From contig QWIH01000013.1 in NCBI GenBank assembly GCA_021405315.1, positions 1-64,000 of the forward strand: DNA of 64,000 nucleotides, read 5' to 3'. How positions within the stretch are numbered: the stretch's first letter is position 1; every line of letters begins with the position of its first letter. Made by a program: the position numbers and the translations under genes. Under the pieces are notes generated by a model, which did not search any database, was not told the origin of the DNA, and saw only the letters and a program-made list of their open reading frames with translations. Of this stretch, positions 25,179-35,071 are shown one piece after another. Origin of the DNA: Leptolyngbya sp. PLA1 (GTDB lineage Bacteria > Planctomycetota > Phycisphaerae > Phycisphaerales > UBA1924).

Positions 25179-26000
25179 GTGAAGAAGTCTCTCGCAATCG
25201 TGGCCGCCGCGGGCGCCGTGTGGACGGCGCCGGCACTGGCAACCATCTACACCCTCGAAGACGGAAACTCCCGGGCGCTGGTGAACGACACCGGCACCGT
25301 GGGAGGGATGACGTCGTGGGTGGTGGACGGGGTTGAGAACCTGGCCCTTCAGGGGTTCTGGTTCCGCACGAACGCCATGAGCAGCGAGCAGAACATCAGC
25401 ACGCTGCCCATCGCGGGCGTGGTGCACACCGACACCAACGGCATCAGCGATCCCCGCGCCGACACGCTCAGGCTCCGGTACGACGGCGGGGGCTACTTCA
25501 TCGAGACGCGATGGTCCCTGCGGGGCGGCACGTCCGGCAGCTTCACCTCCGACATCGCCGAGACCATCTCCATCATCAACACCTCCAGCACGCCGCTGGT
25601 CATCTCCTTCTTCCAATACTCCGACTTCGATCTGGGCGGGTCGGTGATCGACCAGTCCCTCTCCATCGGCGGCCCCGGCAGCCAGGTCGTCAGCCAGTCC
25701 GACATCGGCTTCGTCGCGAACGAGACCGTCGTCACCCCGGGTCCCACCGCGTACGAGGTCGGCTTCTTCCCCGGGCTGCTCAACCGCCTCAATGACGGCG
25801 CCGTCGACAACCTCGCGAACGTCGGCGGCCCCATCGGCCCCGGCGACCTGTCCTGGGCCTACCAGTGGGACTTTGTCATCCCAGCGGGCCAGTCACGCAT
25901 CATCAGCAAGGACAAGCAGATCGTCCCCGCTCCGGGCGCTTTCGCGCTCCTCGGCCTCGGCGGCGCCGTGGTGCTCTCCGCCCGCGGCAAGCGCCGCTGA
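25179..26000 (+). CDS. exported protein with PEP-CTERM-like tail
   Basis: 273 residues from GTG behind GGAGAGG. Signal peptide MKKSLAIVAAAGAVWTAPALA. The body is beta-rich and unrecognised. The last 25 residues have the PEP-CTERM layout: VPAPGA, then a hydrophobic helix (FALLGLGGAVVLSA), then a basic GKRR end. This is the exosortase-type sorting signal expected to be cleaved during export. No exosortase gene is in the window. A 154-nt gap precedes it, with nothing recognisable apart from a locally AT-richer stretch. Confidence 0.75.
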   Translation: MKKSLAIVAAAGAVWTAPALATIYTLEDGNSRALVNDTGTVGGMTSWVVDGVENLALQGFWFRTNAMSSEQNISTLPIAGVVHTDTNGISDPRADTLRLRYDGGGYFIETRWSLRGGTSGSFTSDIAETISIINTSSTPLVISFFQYSDFDLGGSVIDQSLSIGGPGSQVVSQSDIGFVANETVVTPGPTAYEVGFFPGLLNRLNDGAVDNLANVGGPIGPGDLSWAYQWDFVIPAGQSRIISKDKQIVPAPGAFALLGLGGAVVLSARGKRR

Positions 26001-26068
26001 GCCTCCGCTCCAGCACTCTCTCACCGGCTCGGGCCATGCCCCGGGCCGGTTTTCGTTGCAGGGCGCCG

Positions 26069-26074
26069 TACACT
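26069..26074 (+). promoter_or_regulatory. -10 box TACACT, leaderless pdxA
   Basis: TACACT ends 5 nt before GTG 26080. Confidence 0.5.
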
Positions 26075-26079
26075 CGGGG

Positions 26080-27078
26080 GTGATCCCCACCATCGCCGTC
26101 AGCATGGGCGACCCCGGCGGCATCGGCCCCGAAGTCTTGGTCAAAGCACTGGGTGACACCACGCTGCGAGCCCGCGCCCGGTGGGTGGTGCACGGTCTGC
26201 AGACCCCGATGACCCTCGCGGCGCGTGCCGCGGGAATCGAGCCCTACTGGTCTCTCCACGCATCGAGCGGTCCGCCCCCGGGAATCCCCGGTGTCGTGCT
26301 GGTCGATCATGAGCAGCTCGCCGGTCCCGGCCCCTGGCCGGCACATGACGACTCCCGCGCGGGAGCCGCATCCCTCGCATTTCTCAATGCCGCGATTGCG
26401 GATGCACAGCGGCCCGGCCCCGAGCGAGCCCGGGCGATTGTGACGGGTCCCATCAGCAAGGCGGCGTGGGCGCTCGCGGGCGAGCGCCGGTTCCACGGCC
26501 ATACCGAACTGCTCGCGCACCGCTTCGGGGACGCGCCGCACGCGATGATGTTCGCCAGCCCGGTGCTCAACGTCATCCTCGTCACGGCGCACGTGCCCCT
26601 CGCGCGCGTCCCCGGCCTGCTCAACCCGCAGCACATCGCCCGCACCATCAGGCTCGGGCACGACGCCATGCGCACGCTTGCCGGTTCGTCGCCCCGCATC
26701 GCGGTCTGCGGCGTGAACCCGCACGCGGGAGAGTCCGGCCTCCTCGGCGATGAAGACGCGCGGCTCATCGCCCCCGCCATCGAGTCGGCGAAGCGAGAGG
26801 GGATCGACGCCTCGGGTCCATTCCCCGCGGACACGATCTTCCTGCGGGCCCTCTCGGGCTCTGCGCGGCGCTTCGATCTGGTGGTTGCGATGTACCACGA
26901 CCAGGGGCTGATCCCCCTGAAGCTGCTCGCGCGGGACACCGCCGTGAACATGACCGTGGGCCTGCCTGTGCCCCGCACCAGCCCTGACCACGGGACGGCG
27001 TTCGACATCGCGGGTCGCAACCTCGCGGACCCCGGCTCGATGCGTGCGGCGTGTGAGATGGCGGTCCGGCTGGCGTGA
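26080..27078 (+). CDS. pdxA: 4-hydroxythreonine-4-phosphate dehydrogenase
   Basis: 332 residues from GTG 26080, matching the usual PdxA length of about 330. Opens TIAVSMGDPGGIGPEV; metal-ligand His segments are seen in FHGHTELLAHRF, TAHVPLARVPGLL and MYHDQGLIPLKLL. The end RTSPDHGTAFDIAG is typical. It oxidises 4-phosphohydroxy-L-threonine in DXP-dependent pyridoxal phosphate synthesis; several PLP enzymes lie nearby but are not pathway partners. Cytosolic dimer. Confidence 0.95.
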   Translation: MIPTIAVSMGDPGGIGPEVLVKALGDTTLRARARWVVHGLQTPMTLAARAAGIEPYWSLHASSGPPPGIPGVVLVDHEQLAGPGPWPAHDDSRAGAASLAFLNAAIADAQRPGPERARAIVTGPISKAAWALAGERRFHGHTELLAHRFGDAPHAMMFASPVLNVILVTAHVPLARVPGLLNPQHIARTIRLGHDAMRTLAGSSPRIAVCGVNPHAGESGLLGDEDARLIAPAIESAKREGIDASGPFPADTIFLRALSGSARRFDLVVAMYHDQGLIPLKLLARDTAVNMTVGLPVPRTSPDHGTAFDIAGRNLADPGSMRAACEMAVRLA

Positions 27079-27081
27079 GTC

Positions 27082-27118
27082 AAAAAGCAAAGCGCCGCCG
27101 CAGATCGCGACGGCGCTT
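27082..27118 (-). terminator. intrinsic terminator of RRM gene
   Basis: Twelve-pair stem with one G-U and a 5-nt loop on the minus strand, followed by TTTGCTTTTT; it begins 24 nt past the RRM stop. The T-run is on the RRM side, so pdxA is served poorly. Confidence 0.75.
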
Positions 27119-27141
27119 CGATGAAACTTCAGGGACTTGGC

Positions 27142-27495
27142 TTACCAGCCGCCGCGGCCACCGCCGCCGCCGCCAAACTTCTTCCCGCCGCCACCGCCGC
27201 CGAATCCACCGCGGGATCCGCCGCCGCCGCCGAACCCGCCACGGGAGCCGCCCTCGCGGGGCTTGGCCTCGTTGACGGTGAGATCGCGCCCGTCAACGTT
27301 GGTGCCGTTGAGGGCCGCCATCGCGGCGTTGGCCTGCGCGGCATCGGGCATCTCGACGAAGCCGAAGCCACGGGGACGGCCAGTCTCGCGGTCCATGACG
27401 AGGGCCGCGGACGAAACCGCGCCGTGGGCCTCGAACAGGGCCTGCAACTGGGACTCGGTGGTGCTGAACGAAAGGTTACCGACGTACAACTTCAT
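27142..27495 (-). CDS. glycine-rich RRM RNA-binding protein
   Basis: 117 residues. One RNA recognition motif (1-80): RNP2 KLYVGNL at the very start and RNP1 RGFGFVEM near residue 43. The tail (about 84-117) is Gly/Arg-rich with repeated RGGFGGGG, as in bacterial and cyanobacterial cold-inducible Rbp proteins. Likely a cytosolic RNA chaperone. ATG 27495 is fixed by the family start; the frame is open upstream but that part has no similarity and falls in the divergent control region. Confidence 0.9.
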   Translation of the reverse strand: MKLYVGNLSFSTTESQLQALFEAHGAVSSAALVMDRETGRPRGFGFVEMPDAAQANAAMAALNGTNVDGRDLTVNEAKPREGGSRGGFGGGGGSRGGFGGGGGGKKFGGGGGGRGGW

Positions 27496-27798
27496 GACTC
27501 GATTCCAAGGCCCAAGTGTGTAAAACCGCTGCTTGAACCTGGGCGAGACGAAGCGTCGGTGATCCTCGTGCTCGCTCGCGCGGACTCTCGAATCGGGAGA
27601 AGCGTAGGCAGGGAAGGCGCCCGGGGCGCTCGGAGCGGTCGGAATATTCGCCCCACCGCGATGTGAATCCCGGCCCCGCACCGGGTTGCAAATGTCGCAG
27701 AATGCCGGATCCCCTCGAACCAAGACCCGTTCCGCAGTGTACGCTGAGTGTGGAGTTTACTGTCCGATTTCTAACTTGCCGGTCGCCGAGGGCGACAC
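27496..27798. other. 303-nt divergent control region
   Basis: Non-coding stretch between the divergent RRM and desaturase genes. It is AT-richer than its surroundings. It contains a TAACTT box at 27772-27777 about 22 nt before the desaturase GTG, and on the minus strand a long potential leader for the RRM gene with a TTTTACACAC element. Cold-regulated leaders are known for both gene types, but nothing here proves it. Confidence 0.45.
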
Positions 27799-28869
27799 GT
27801 GGGTTGGCGAATCCTAATCGCGGCGGCTGCCACCGAGTGCGGCGGCCGCTTGGAGGCCCCGTTGCTCAACCTGCCCACCGCCCCGACGAGCATTGATCCC
27901 TCAGCATCCGCCGTGGCCGACGTTCGCCCACTCAAGCCAGACTCTCAGTCGCCTGTCCCGCTCCGGACCCGCCTGGTCAACCTGGCCGCGGTCGTGATCC
28001 CCTTCGCCGGGGTGCTTCTGGCGATCTGGTTGCTGTGGGGCACGGCGTTCAACGCGACGCACCTGGCCATCCTGAGCGGCATGTTCCTCATCACCGCGCT
28101 TGGGATCACGGTCGGCTTCCACCGGCTCTGCACGCACAAGGCGTTTCACGCCCCGGGCTGGGTGCGCTACCTCCTCGCCGCGGCCGGGTCGATGGCGGCA
28201 CAGGGCCCCGTCATCGAGTGGTGCGCGGAGCACCGCCGGCACCACCAGATGTCGGACACCGAGGCCGACCCGCACTCTCCCCACGCGAGCAGGGACGGGG
28301 GCTGGGGCGACGGCATCATGGCGACACTTCGCGGCGCCGCGCACGCCCATGTCGGCTGGCTCTTCGCCCGTTCGCGCCCGGACCTCTCCCGCTACTCCAA
28401 GGACCTCGAACAGGACCGGGCCCTGATGCTCGCGAACAACCACTTCCGCTGGCTCGTGCTCGCGGGCCTGCTCCTGCCGGCGGCGGTGGCCGGCCTGCTC
28501 ACCCTCAGTTGGTCCGGGGCCCTGCTCGGCCTTCTGTGGGGAGGGCTCGTGCGCATGTTCCTGGTTCACCACGTGACGTGGAGCGTCAACTCCGTCTGCC
28601 ACCTGTGGGGCTCCCGTCCCTTCAGCACCGGCGACGAGAGCCGCAACAACGCCATCGTCGGATTCCTGGCGCTGGGCGAGGGGTGGCACAACAACCACCA
28701 CGCGTTCCCGACGAGCGCACGCCACGGGCTCCGCTGGTGGGAGATCGACGTTTCATACGCGTGCATCCGGCTCCTGGAACTGGTCGGGCTGGCCCGGCAG
28801 GTGCGAGTCCCCACGCCCGAGCGGGTCGCCGAGAAGCGCCGGAAACCACGCCGCACGGCGTCCGGCTGA
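27799..28869 (+). CDS. acyl-CoA/stearoyl Delta9-type fatty acid desaturase
   Basis: 356 residues from GTG 27799; a TTG about 50 nt later is an alternative start. The three histidine boxes of membrane di-iron desaturases are intact: HRLCTH, EHRRHH and HNNHH. Hydrophobic segments flank them (about 55-100 and 210-250). It would introduce a double bond into acyl chains in the cytoplasmic membrane using O2 and an electron donor, so it implies aerobic growth. Divergent from the RRM gene. Confidence 0.92.
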   Translation: MGWRILIAAAATECGGRLEAPLLNLPTAPTSIDPSASAVADVRPLKPDSQSPVPLRTRLVNLAAVVIPFAGVLLAIWLLWGTAFNATHLAILSGMFLITALGITVGFHRLCTHKAFHAPGWVRYLLAAAGSMAAQGPVIEWCAEHRRHHQMSDTEADPHSPHASRDGGWGDGIMATLRGAAHAHVGWLFARSRPDLSRYSKDLEQDRALMLANNHFRWLVLAGLLLPAAVAGLLTLSWSGALLGLLWGGLVRMFLVHHVTWSVNSVCHLWGSRPFSTGDESRNNAIVGFLALGEGWHNNHHAFPTSARHGLRWWEIDVSYACIRLLELVGLARQVRVPTPERVAEKRRKPRRTASG

Positions 28870-28881
28870 GCACCGGCGCGG

Positions 28882-28887
28882 TATTCT
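28882..28887 (+). promoter_or_regulatory. -10 box TATTCT, leaderless class V aminotransferase
   Basis: TATTCT ends 6 nt before ATG 28894. Confidence 0.5.
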
Positions 28888-28893
28888 GCCGGG

Positions 28894-30189
28894 ATGCTCC
28901 ACCGACGCACGTTCCTCGCCGCCGCGGCCGCCGCTGCCTGTTCTCCCGCGCTGGTTGCCCGGGGCCGCACGCTGAGCGCGCTGCGCGAGCGGGCGGGCGA
29001 CCCCCGCGACGCCGCGAGCCTCGCCAGCGACGAGGACTTCTGGCTGCCGGTTCAGCAGGCGTTCATGCAGGACCGGTCGATCATCAACCTGAACAACGGC
29101 GGGACCAGCCCCTGCCCCACGCACGTGCACGATGCGCTGAAGCTCCGGCTCGACGAGGCAAACCGGCTCCCGCCCCCCTACGCGCTCTGGCAGCTCCAGC
29201 ACCCGCAGTATGAAGTGGTCCGAACCCGCCTGGCCCGGCACTGGGGCGTGGACGCCGAGGAGCTCGCCCTCACCCGCAACAGCAGCGAGAGCCTGATGAT
29301 CTGCCAGCTCGGGATCGACCTGAAGCCCGGCGACGAGATCGTCACCAGCACGCAGGATTATCCGCGCATGCTCGCGGCGTTCCGGCAGCGAGAGGCCCGC
29401 GAGGGCGTGAAACTCGTGCAGGTGAAACTCCCCGTGCCCTGCGAGGACGACGGGGAAGCCGTCCGCCGGTTCGAGGCCGCGATCACGCCCCGGACGCGCC
29501 TCATCCTTGTTTCCCATGTCATCAACCTCACCGGACAGATCCTCCCCGTCAGGCAGATCGTCGCGATGGCCCGCGCCCGCAACGGCGGGATCCCCGTCAT
29601 CGTCGACGGCGCCCACGCCCTCGCCCAGTTCCGCTTTTCCATCGCCGACCTCGGGTGCGACTACTACGGCGTGTCGCTCCACAAGTGGCTGCACGCCCCC
29701 GTCGGCACCGGCCTGCTCTACGTGAGGCGCGACAAGATCGCGCCCCTCTGGCCCCTCACCCCGGCTCCGCCGGGCAGGGAGTCCGACATCCGCAAGTTCG
29801 AGGAGATCGGCACGCACCCCGAAGCGAACATCCTGTGCGTCGCGGAGGCCCTGACCTTTCACCAGCTCATCGGCGACGACCGCAAGGAGGCGCGGCTGCG
29901 CTACCTGCGCGAACGCTGGACCGCCCGTCTCGCCTCCTCCGGCAGGGCCACGTTCAACACCCCCGCCTCACCCACCCACGCCTGCGCCATCGGCAATGTT
30001 CGCCTCGATGGGCTGGACACCGCGAAGCTCCAGGCCTGGCTCTGGGACAAGCACCGCATCCTCACCGTCGCCATCCTCCACGAGGAGTGCACCGGACTGC
30101 GCATCTCCCCCAGCATCTACACCACCCTCGATGAGCTCGACCGCTTCGGCGACGCGATCGAGCACGCGCTGGCCCACGGCATGGGGTAA
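28894..30189 (+). CDS. exported class V aminotransferase-like PLP enzyme
   Basis: 431 residues. The N-terminus HRRTFLAAAAAAAC looks like a Tat signal, with a Cys that could be a lipobox. The PLP core includes TRNSSESLMICQLG, VIVDGAHALAQF (Asp) and the lysine in GVSLHKWLHAPVGTG. This is the cysteine desulfurase/isopenicillin-N-epimerase-like subgroup of class V. Export with cofactor already bound fits Tat. Substrate unknown; a cysteine desulfurase role is less likely because of export. Confidence 0.85.
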   Translation: MLHRRTFLAAAAAAACSPALVARGRTLSALRERAGDPRDAASLASDEDFWLPVQQAFMQDRSIINLNNGGTSPCPTHVHDALKLRLDEANRLPPPYALWQLQHPQYEVVRTRLARHWGVDAEELALTRNSSESLMICQLGIDLKPGDEIVTSTQDYPRMLAAFRQREAREGVKLVQVKLPVPCEDDGEAVRRFEAAITPRTRLILVSHVINLTGQILPVRQIVAMARARNGGIPVIVDGAHALAQFRFSIADLGCDYYGVSLHKWLHAPVGTGLLYVRRDKIAPLWPLTPAPPGRESDIRKFEEIGTHPEANILCVAEALTFHQLIGDDRKEARLRYLRERWTARLASSGRATFNTPASPTHACAIGNVRLDGLDTAKLQAWLWDKHRILTVAILHEECTGLRISPSIYTTLDELDRFGDAIEHALAHGMG

Positions 30190-30233
30190 TTCCCCGAAAG
30201 CACGCGGAACCCGGCGCCCGCACGGTGGGTCCA

Positions 30234-30239
30234 TACAGT
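30234..30239 (+). promoter_or_regulatory. -10 box TACAGT of AsmA-like gene
   Basis: TACAGT about 42 nt before ATG 30282, with GGAGGG in the leader. Confidence 0.4.
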
Positions 30240-30281
30240 GCCTGACCCCGGGGTGGCTCCGGGGGCCCACGGAGGGTGCGC

Positions 30282-33200
30282 ATGCCGGACAACACGGGCG
30301 ATTTCTGGGGCAAGGGCTCCGGCCAGCCCCCCGAAGAATCGGGGCTGCGTGACAAGAAGAACGACGCGGGCACAGGCTTCTACGCCAAAGGCGGCGGGGA
30401 GGAGCCCGCCAAGCCCGCAGGCGGCTTCTGGACCAAGGCCGAGGATCGGCGCCAGCAGGACCAGAAGGAGCGGGATGAGCTTCTGAAGGACCCGCACCGC
30501 CCCACCCGCAAGAAGCGGCGCATCGTGCGCAACATCATCCTGGGCCTCGTCTGCGCCCTGGTGCTGCTCGGGGTCGTGGGTGGCGCACTCGGCCCCACCA
30601 TCGCCGGGGCCATCGCCCCCGGGTACATCCGTGGCATGTCCGGCACCACCATCGCAGGCAAGATCGATGTGGAGGACGTGGACCTCTCATGGGCCGGCCC
30701 CCAGAGCGTCTCCGGCTTCTCGCTCCGCGGCGCCGACGGCGCACTCATAGCCAAGGGCTCCGTCACCACCGACGCCACGCTCTGGTCCCTCATCACAGGA
30801 CCCAAGGACCTGGGTGAGATCACGCTCTCCGGGGGCACGCTCGCCCTGATCCGCGAGGCGGACGGCTCGCTCAACGTGCAGACCGCCACCTCCCCGCCCG
30901 GGAAGAGCGGCACCAAGCCCCCCTCGACCCCCACGACCAAGGGTGTGGGCGAGCAGGCCAAGCCCACCCTGCCCCCGGGCCTCAAGGCCAAGATCGCCGT
31001 CAAGAACCTCGACGCGACGTTCACTGACAAGTCCGCGGCGGACGCCGCGACCGTGACGCTGGAAGACGCGGATCTCAACGCCGAGGTCGAGGTCGGGCAC
31101 AAGGCCAAGGTGAGGCTCGAGAGCACGGCGTACGTCGGCACCACGCGACCGGACAGCGGCGCCGGGCGCCTCGCGGTCAACGCCACCGTCGACCGCTGGT
31201 CCACGCCGGAGGGCACGCTCACGCTCGACAAGGCAAAGGGAGAAGCAGACGTCACGCTCGCCTCCTTCCCCGTCCATGTGGTGGACACGCTGCTCGGCCC
31301 CGTGGGCCGCACCGCGGACGGCGCCGCGGTCACCCTCCGTGGTTCGCTCGGTCCGGCGCTGGACCTGTCGCTCGTCGCCTCCGGCGACGGCAAGGCGGCG
31401 AACATCACCTTCGGCCTCTCACTGGATGGCGCCCGGGCCGCGGGCGAGGCGGCCATCGCCGATGGCGTGCTCTCGCTCACCAAGCCCCTCGAACTCTCCG
31501 CCAAGGGCGCCGCGATCCGCGCGCTCCTGCCCCGGACCGAGCAGTATTTCGCGCCCGGCGCCTCCCCGTCGCTCGATGCCATCCCCGACACGTCCGTGGT
31601 GGTGGAGCGCCTCAAGCTGCCGTACGACGCCGCGGGCCCGGATCTGCGGAAGCTCGACGCCGCCGTCCGCGTGAGCGTCGCGCCCGGGTCCGGCCGCGTG
31701 GTGATCGAGCAGGGCAAGCCCCCCTCGGTGTTCACGACGACGCCCCTCACGCTCTCACTGGACACCACCTCGCTCGGTACGAGCGTGCGCGTACAGGCGG
31801 GCACGAGCGCGACGCTCGCCGGCAACCCGGCGGGCGAGATCCGCGTGGACGCCACGCTCGGGGGCCTCATCGACGCCGCGGGCAAGTTCGCCGCCATGCC
31901 CGCGTCGATCGAGGGCGCCGCCACGGTGAAGGGTGCCGCGACAGCGATCCTGCAACCCCTCGTCGCGGGGCTCGACATCGACCTCTACAACGACGTGGGC
32001 CCGACGGTCGACCTCTCTGTTCGGGCGTCGGCGTCCGGAGCCACGCCCGCCCAGGGCGACCGGCCCATCGCGATCGATGCGACCTTCCGGAGCGCGGGCG
32101 TCAGCGCCGACGCGGCCCTCGAACTCAGCGAGTCCGCCATCCGCGCCCGCGACCCGGGCATCCGCGCCGACGTGCCGGGCGCGGGGGCCATCGCCTCCCG
32201 CTTCGTGAAGCCCGCCAGCGGCTGGAGCCTCACGCCCGCGCCGGGCGGGGGCCGGGCCGTCCTGCAGGTCCAGCGTCTCGCCATTCCTCGCAGCCCCGCG
32301 GGGCTCGAGCTCGACCGCGCCGAGTTCAAGGGAACGCTCGACCTGACCGGGCTCTCCCTCATGGCCATCGACACGAGCGGCAGCACCCGCGCCGGCGTCT
32401 CCGGCCCGGTCTCCCTCGCCTCCACCCGCGTCGTCGCGGACCTCTCGCAGGGTTCCGCCAAGGTCGACCTCGCCGGCAGCGCGACCTACGACGGCGCGCC
32501 GTTCTCCCTCGCGGCCCGCTTCGACCTCCCGGGCCTGCTGCGGGCCACGACCACGGGCGGCGTGCGCGTCCTCGAGATCGCCCCGCCCCTCTCGCTGCGC
32601 CCCGCCGGCACCCTGCTCGCCAAGGACGTGCCCCCGACGCTTGCCCGGGCTGTGATGCCCCGGGGTGAAGGCCCCCTGGATACCCCCGCCCTCGTGTCGC
32701 AGGCGCTCGGCGGCCCGACAACGATCGAAGTCACCACCAAGCCCGCCCCGGAGAACGCCGTCGACGTCACCCTCGCCGTCCGCTCGGCGAAAGTCGCGGC
32801 GGACCTCGGTGGCGTCGTCGAGCCCGCCGGCGTCACGCTCCGTCAGACCGTCGCGGGCATCGAGGTCACGCCCGCGCTCCTCGAGACGCTCCTCGCCGCC
32901 TACGCGCCCTCCATGGCCCAGGGTGGAGGCGGGTCGCTCTCGCTCGTGGGCCCCGCCCGCGTCCGTGCCACGCTGGAGCCCATCACCATCCCGCTCACCG
33001 CCGAGAGCACGCCCGCGCTGGACCGCATCGGTACCGCGACGCTCACCGTCACGCTCGCGGAGAAGACGCAGGTGGATGGCCTGAGCGTGGCGGACGAGGG
33101 CGGCACGCGCCGTCCGCTGGGCCGCGTCGGCGTGGAGGGACTCTCGCTTCGCGCCGCGGTTCCGGTGGGCGCGCTCACCGCGCCGGCGCTGGTCGGCCAG

Positions 33201-34922
33201 CGCGCGGTTCGAGTGGACGTGACCGGCGGTCTGCTTGGCAACCAGGGAACACTCATCGCGGCGCTCACCGGCAGCATGGCCGGAGAGATCAGCGAGGGCC
33301 GCCTCGCGGGCCCGCTCACCACCACCGCGTCATTGGAACGGGTCTCCACCGCCGACGCCGAGAAGCTCGCGGGACTGGAGGGCCTCCTCACCGGGCTGCT
33401 GGGCGACACGGCTCAGGTCCGCACGTCCGTGACGCTCACCCCGCCCCAGGGCGGCACCGTGGCGCTCGCCGACGCCGACTTCGACGCGGAACTCGCGGTG
33501 AGCGCGCCGCGGCTCCGCAGCGATGCACCCCTCCGTGTCCGAAGGGCCGCGGACCGCACCTCCCTCGTGCAGCCCGCGAAGCTGACCATCCAGCCCGACG
33601 TCGCCACCGTGAACAGGTTCCTCGCCGGGCCCGAGGGCAAGGGCATGAAGCTCCAGCAGAGCGGCCCGATCACGCTCGACATCGCGAGCATCGTCCTGCC
33701 CCGCCCCACCCCGGGCACCCCGAGCGTCGTCCGGCCCTCGCTGGCCGTTTCGCTGGCTCTCCCCTCCGCGAGCTTCGCCGGCGCGGACGCACAGACCATC
33801 CGCATCGGCGGCCTCGCGCTCGCCGTCTCCACGCCCCCGCCCGCCCCGGGAGAAAGACCCTCCGCCTCTCAACCTGTCGAGCTTCGACTCCTGCTCGCCG
33901 AGGCCGCGGTGGGCGACACGCCCCCCGCCAGGGACATGGCCATCACGGGGACGCTGTCGCACCTGTTCTCCCCCGAGGGCGCCCTCGAACCCGACAAGGC
34001 CCGTCTTACCGTGCGGGGCGACCTTCCCGCCCTCCCCACCGCACTCGTGGATGTGCTCGCGAACCGAAAGGGTGCGCTCGTGGAGGGCCTCGGGCCCACC
34101 GTCGCTGTCCGCATCGACGCCGACCGCGTGCCCATCACGAGCAGCGCGGATGTCAGCAGGGAGCAGCCCACGCTCCGCGTCACGCTCACCTCGCCCCGCG
34201 CCTCCGCGGAGATCATGGGCGTCTTCGGCAACGGCACCTTCACGGCACAGCAGCCCGTCCGCGTCAGCGTGAGCGAGGTCACCCGCCTCTTCGCCGACCG
34301 GTTCCTGGGCATGACGCCCCTCCTCGGCGCACTCGAGAAGACCCGGGATGACGCGCCCGCCATGCTCACCGCGACGGGGCTCGTCGCCCCGCTCGACGGC
34401 GACATGCGCAAGCTGAACGGCGACGTCACCATCGACCCGGGCCAGTGCCGCTTCGAGACCGCGGGGCTCTTCTCCAGCGTGCTCAAGAACCTGGGACAGC
34501 GCACCGCCGGCGCCGCCGGCACCCGGCTCGAGCCCCTCGCGATCCAGGTCCGCAGCGGGGTCGCGACCTACGGCCCGTGGCGGGTGCCCGTCGGTGAGTT
34601 CAGCATGATCCTCCAGGCCGATCAGGACTCCATGTCCAGGGGCATCGACCTCAACGCGAAGCAGATCGACATGGTGGTGTGGATCCCGGCGGGGGCGCTC
34701 GCGGATAAGGCCGCGGGCCAGCTCAACACGGGCCTGGGGAGCCTGCTCAGCCGCGCCCCCGTGCTGGACGCCCTGACCCTCACCCCGTGGCGCGTCAAGG
34801 GCCCGCTGGACAAGCCGGGGGTATCCCTGGACAGCGAGTTATGGGCCAAGACCGCGGTGAAGAAGCTCTCCCCCGAGGGGCTCCTGCGCGGGGGTCTCAA
34901 GGACCTGTTGAAACCGAAGTAA
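30282..34922 (+). CDS. large AsmA-like membrane-anchored protein
   Basis: 1546 residues from the ATG behind GGAGGG (a GTG two codons earlier is possible). About 80 polar residues, rich in Gly/Lys/Pro, precede one membrane helix (about 85-107, NIILGLVCALVLLGVVGGAL). The rest is repetitive beta-strand sequence with the AsmA opening pattern GTTIAGKIDVEDVDLSW, ending QLNTGLGSLLSRAPVLDALT. AsmA/TamB-type proteins bridge the periplasm and are thought to move phospholipids between membranes. A 1546-residue length is at the large end. Topology: N-terminus in the cytosol, body in the periplasm (inferred). Confidence 0.78.
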   Translation: MPDNTGDFWGKGSGQPPEESGLRDKKNDAGTGFYAKGGGEEPAKPAGGFWTKAEDRRQQDQKERDELLKDPHRPTRKKRRIVRNIILGLVCALVLLGVVGGALGPTIAGAIAPGYIRGMSGTTIAGKIDVEDVDLSWAGPQSVSGFSLRGADGALIAKGSVTTDATLWSLITGPKDLGEITLSGGTLALIREADGSLNVQTATSPPGKSGTKPPSTPTTKGVGEQAKPTLPPGLKAKIAVKNLDATFTDKSAADAATVTLEDADLNAEVEVGHKAKVRLESTAYVGTTRPDSGAGRLAVNATVDRWSTPEGTLTLDKAKGEADVTLASFPVHVVDTLLGPVGRTADGAAVTLRGSLGPALDLSLVASGDGKAANITFGLSLDGARAAGEAAIADGVLSLTKPLELSAKGAAIRALLPRTEQYFAPGASPSLDAIPDTSVVVERLKLPYDAAGPDLRKLDAAVRVSVAPGSGRVVIEQGKPPSVFTTTPLTLSLDTTSLGTSVRVQAGTSATLAGNPAGEIRVDATLGGLIDAAGKFAAMPASIEGAATVKGAATAILQPLVAGLDIDLYNDVGPTVDLSVRASASGATPAQGDRPIAIDATFRSAGVSADAALELSESAIRARDPGIRADVPGAGAIASRFVKPASGWSLTPAPGGGRAVLQVQRLAIPRSPAGLELDRAEFKGTLDLTGLSLMAIDTSGSTRAGVSGPVSLASTRVVADLSQGSAKVDLAGSATYDGAPFSLAARFDLPGLLRATTTGGVRVLEIAPPLSLRPAGTLLAKDVPPTLARAVMPRGEGPLDTPALVSQALGGPTTIEVTTKPAPENAVDVTLAVRSAKVAADLGGVVEPAGVTLRQTVAGIEVTPALLETLLAAYAPSMAQGGGGSLSLVGPARVRATLEPITIPLTAESTPALDRIGTATLTVTLAEKTQVDGLSVADEGGTRRPLGRVGVEGLSLRAAVPVGALTAPALVGQRAVRVDVTGGLLGNQGTLIAALTGSMAGEISEGRLAGPLTTTASLERVSTADAEKLAGLEGLLTGLLGDTAQVRTSVTLTPPQGGTVALADADFDAELAVSAPRLRSDAPLRVRRAADRTSLVQPAKLTIQPDVATVNRFLAGPEGKGMKLQQSGPITLDIASIVLPRPTPGTPSVVRPSLAVSLALPSASFAGADAQTIRIGGLALAVSTPPPAPGERPSASQPVELRLLLAEAAVGDTPPARDMAITGTLSHLFSPEGALEPDKARLTVRGDLPALPTALVDVLANRKGALVEGLGPTVAVRIDADRVPITSSADVSREQPTLRVTLTSPRASAEIMGVFGNGTFTAQQPVRVSVSEVTRLFADRFLGMTPLLGALEKTRDDAPAMLTATGLVAPLDGDMRKLNGDVTIDPGQCRFETAGLFSSVLKNLGQRTAGAAGTRLEPLAIQVRSGVATYGPWRVPVGEFSMILQADQDSMSRGIDLNAKQIDMVVWIPAGALADKAAGQLNTGLGSLLSRAPVLDALTLTPWRVKGPLDKPGVSLDSELWAKTAVKKLSPEGLLRGGLKDLLKPK

Positions 34923-35071
34923 CCAGATTCGCCGGGGGGCGAACAACTCCCCGGCCCGGGGGGTGGATCAGAAGCAGGGCGACGGAGCCGTTTCGCCGCC
35001 AGCACCCGGTCCGGATTCACACGCCCCCGGCCGAGTCAGGCCGCCGGGGCCCGACACAAGGAGAAAAAGAG

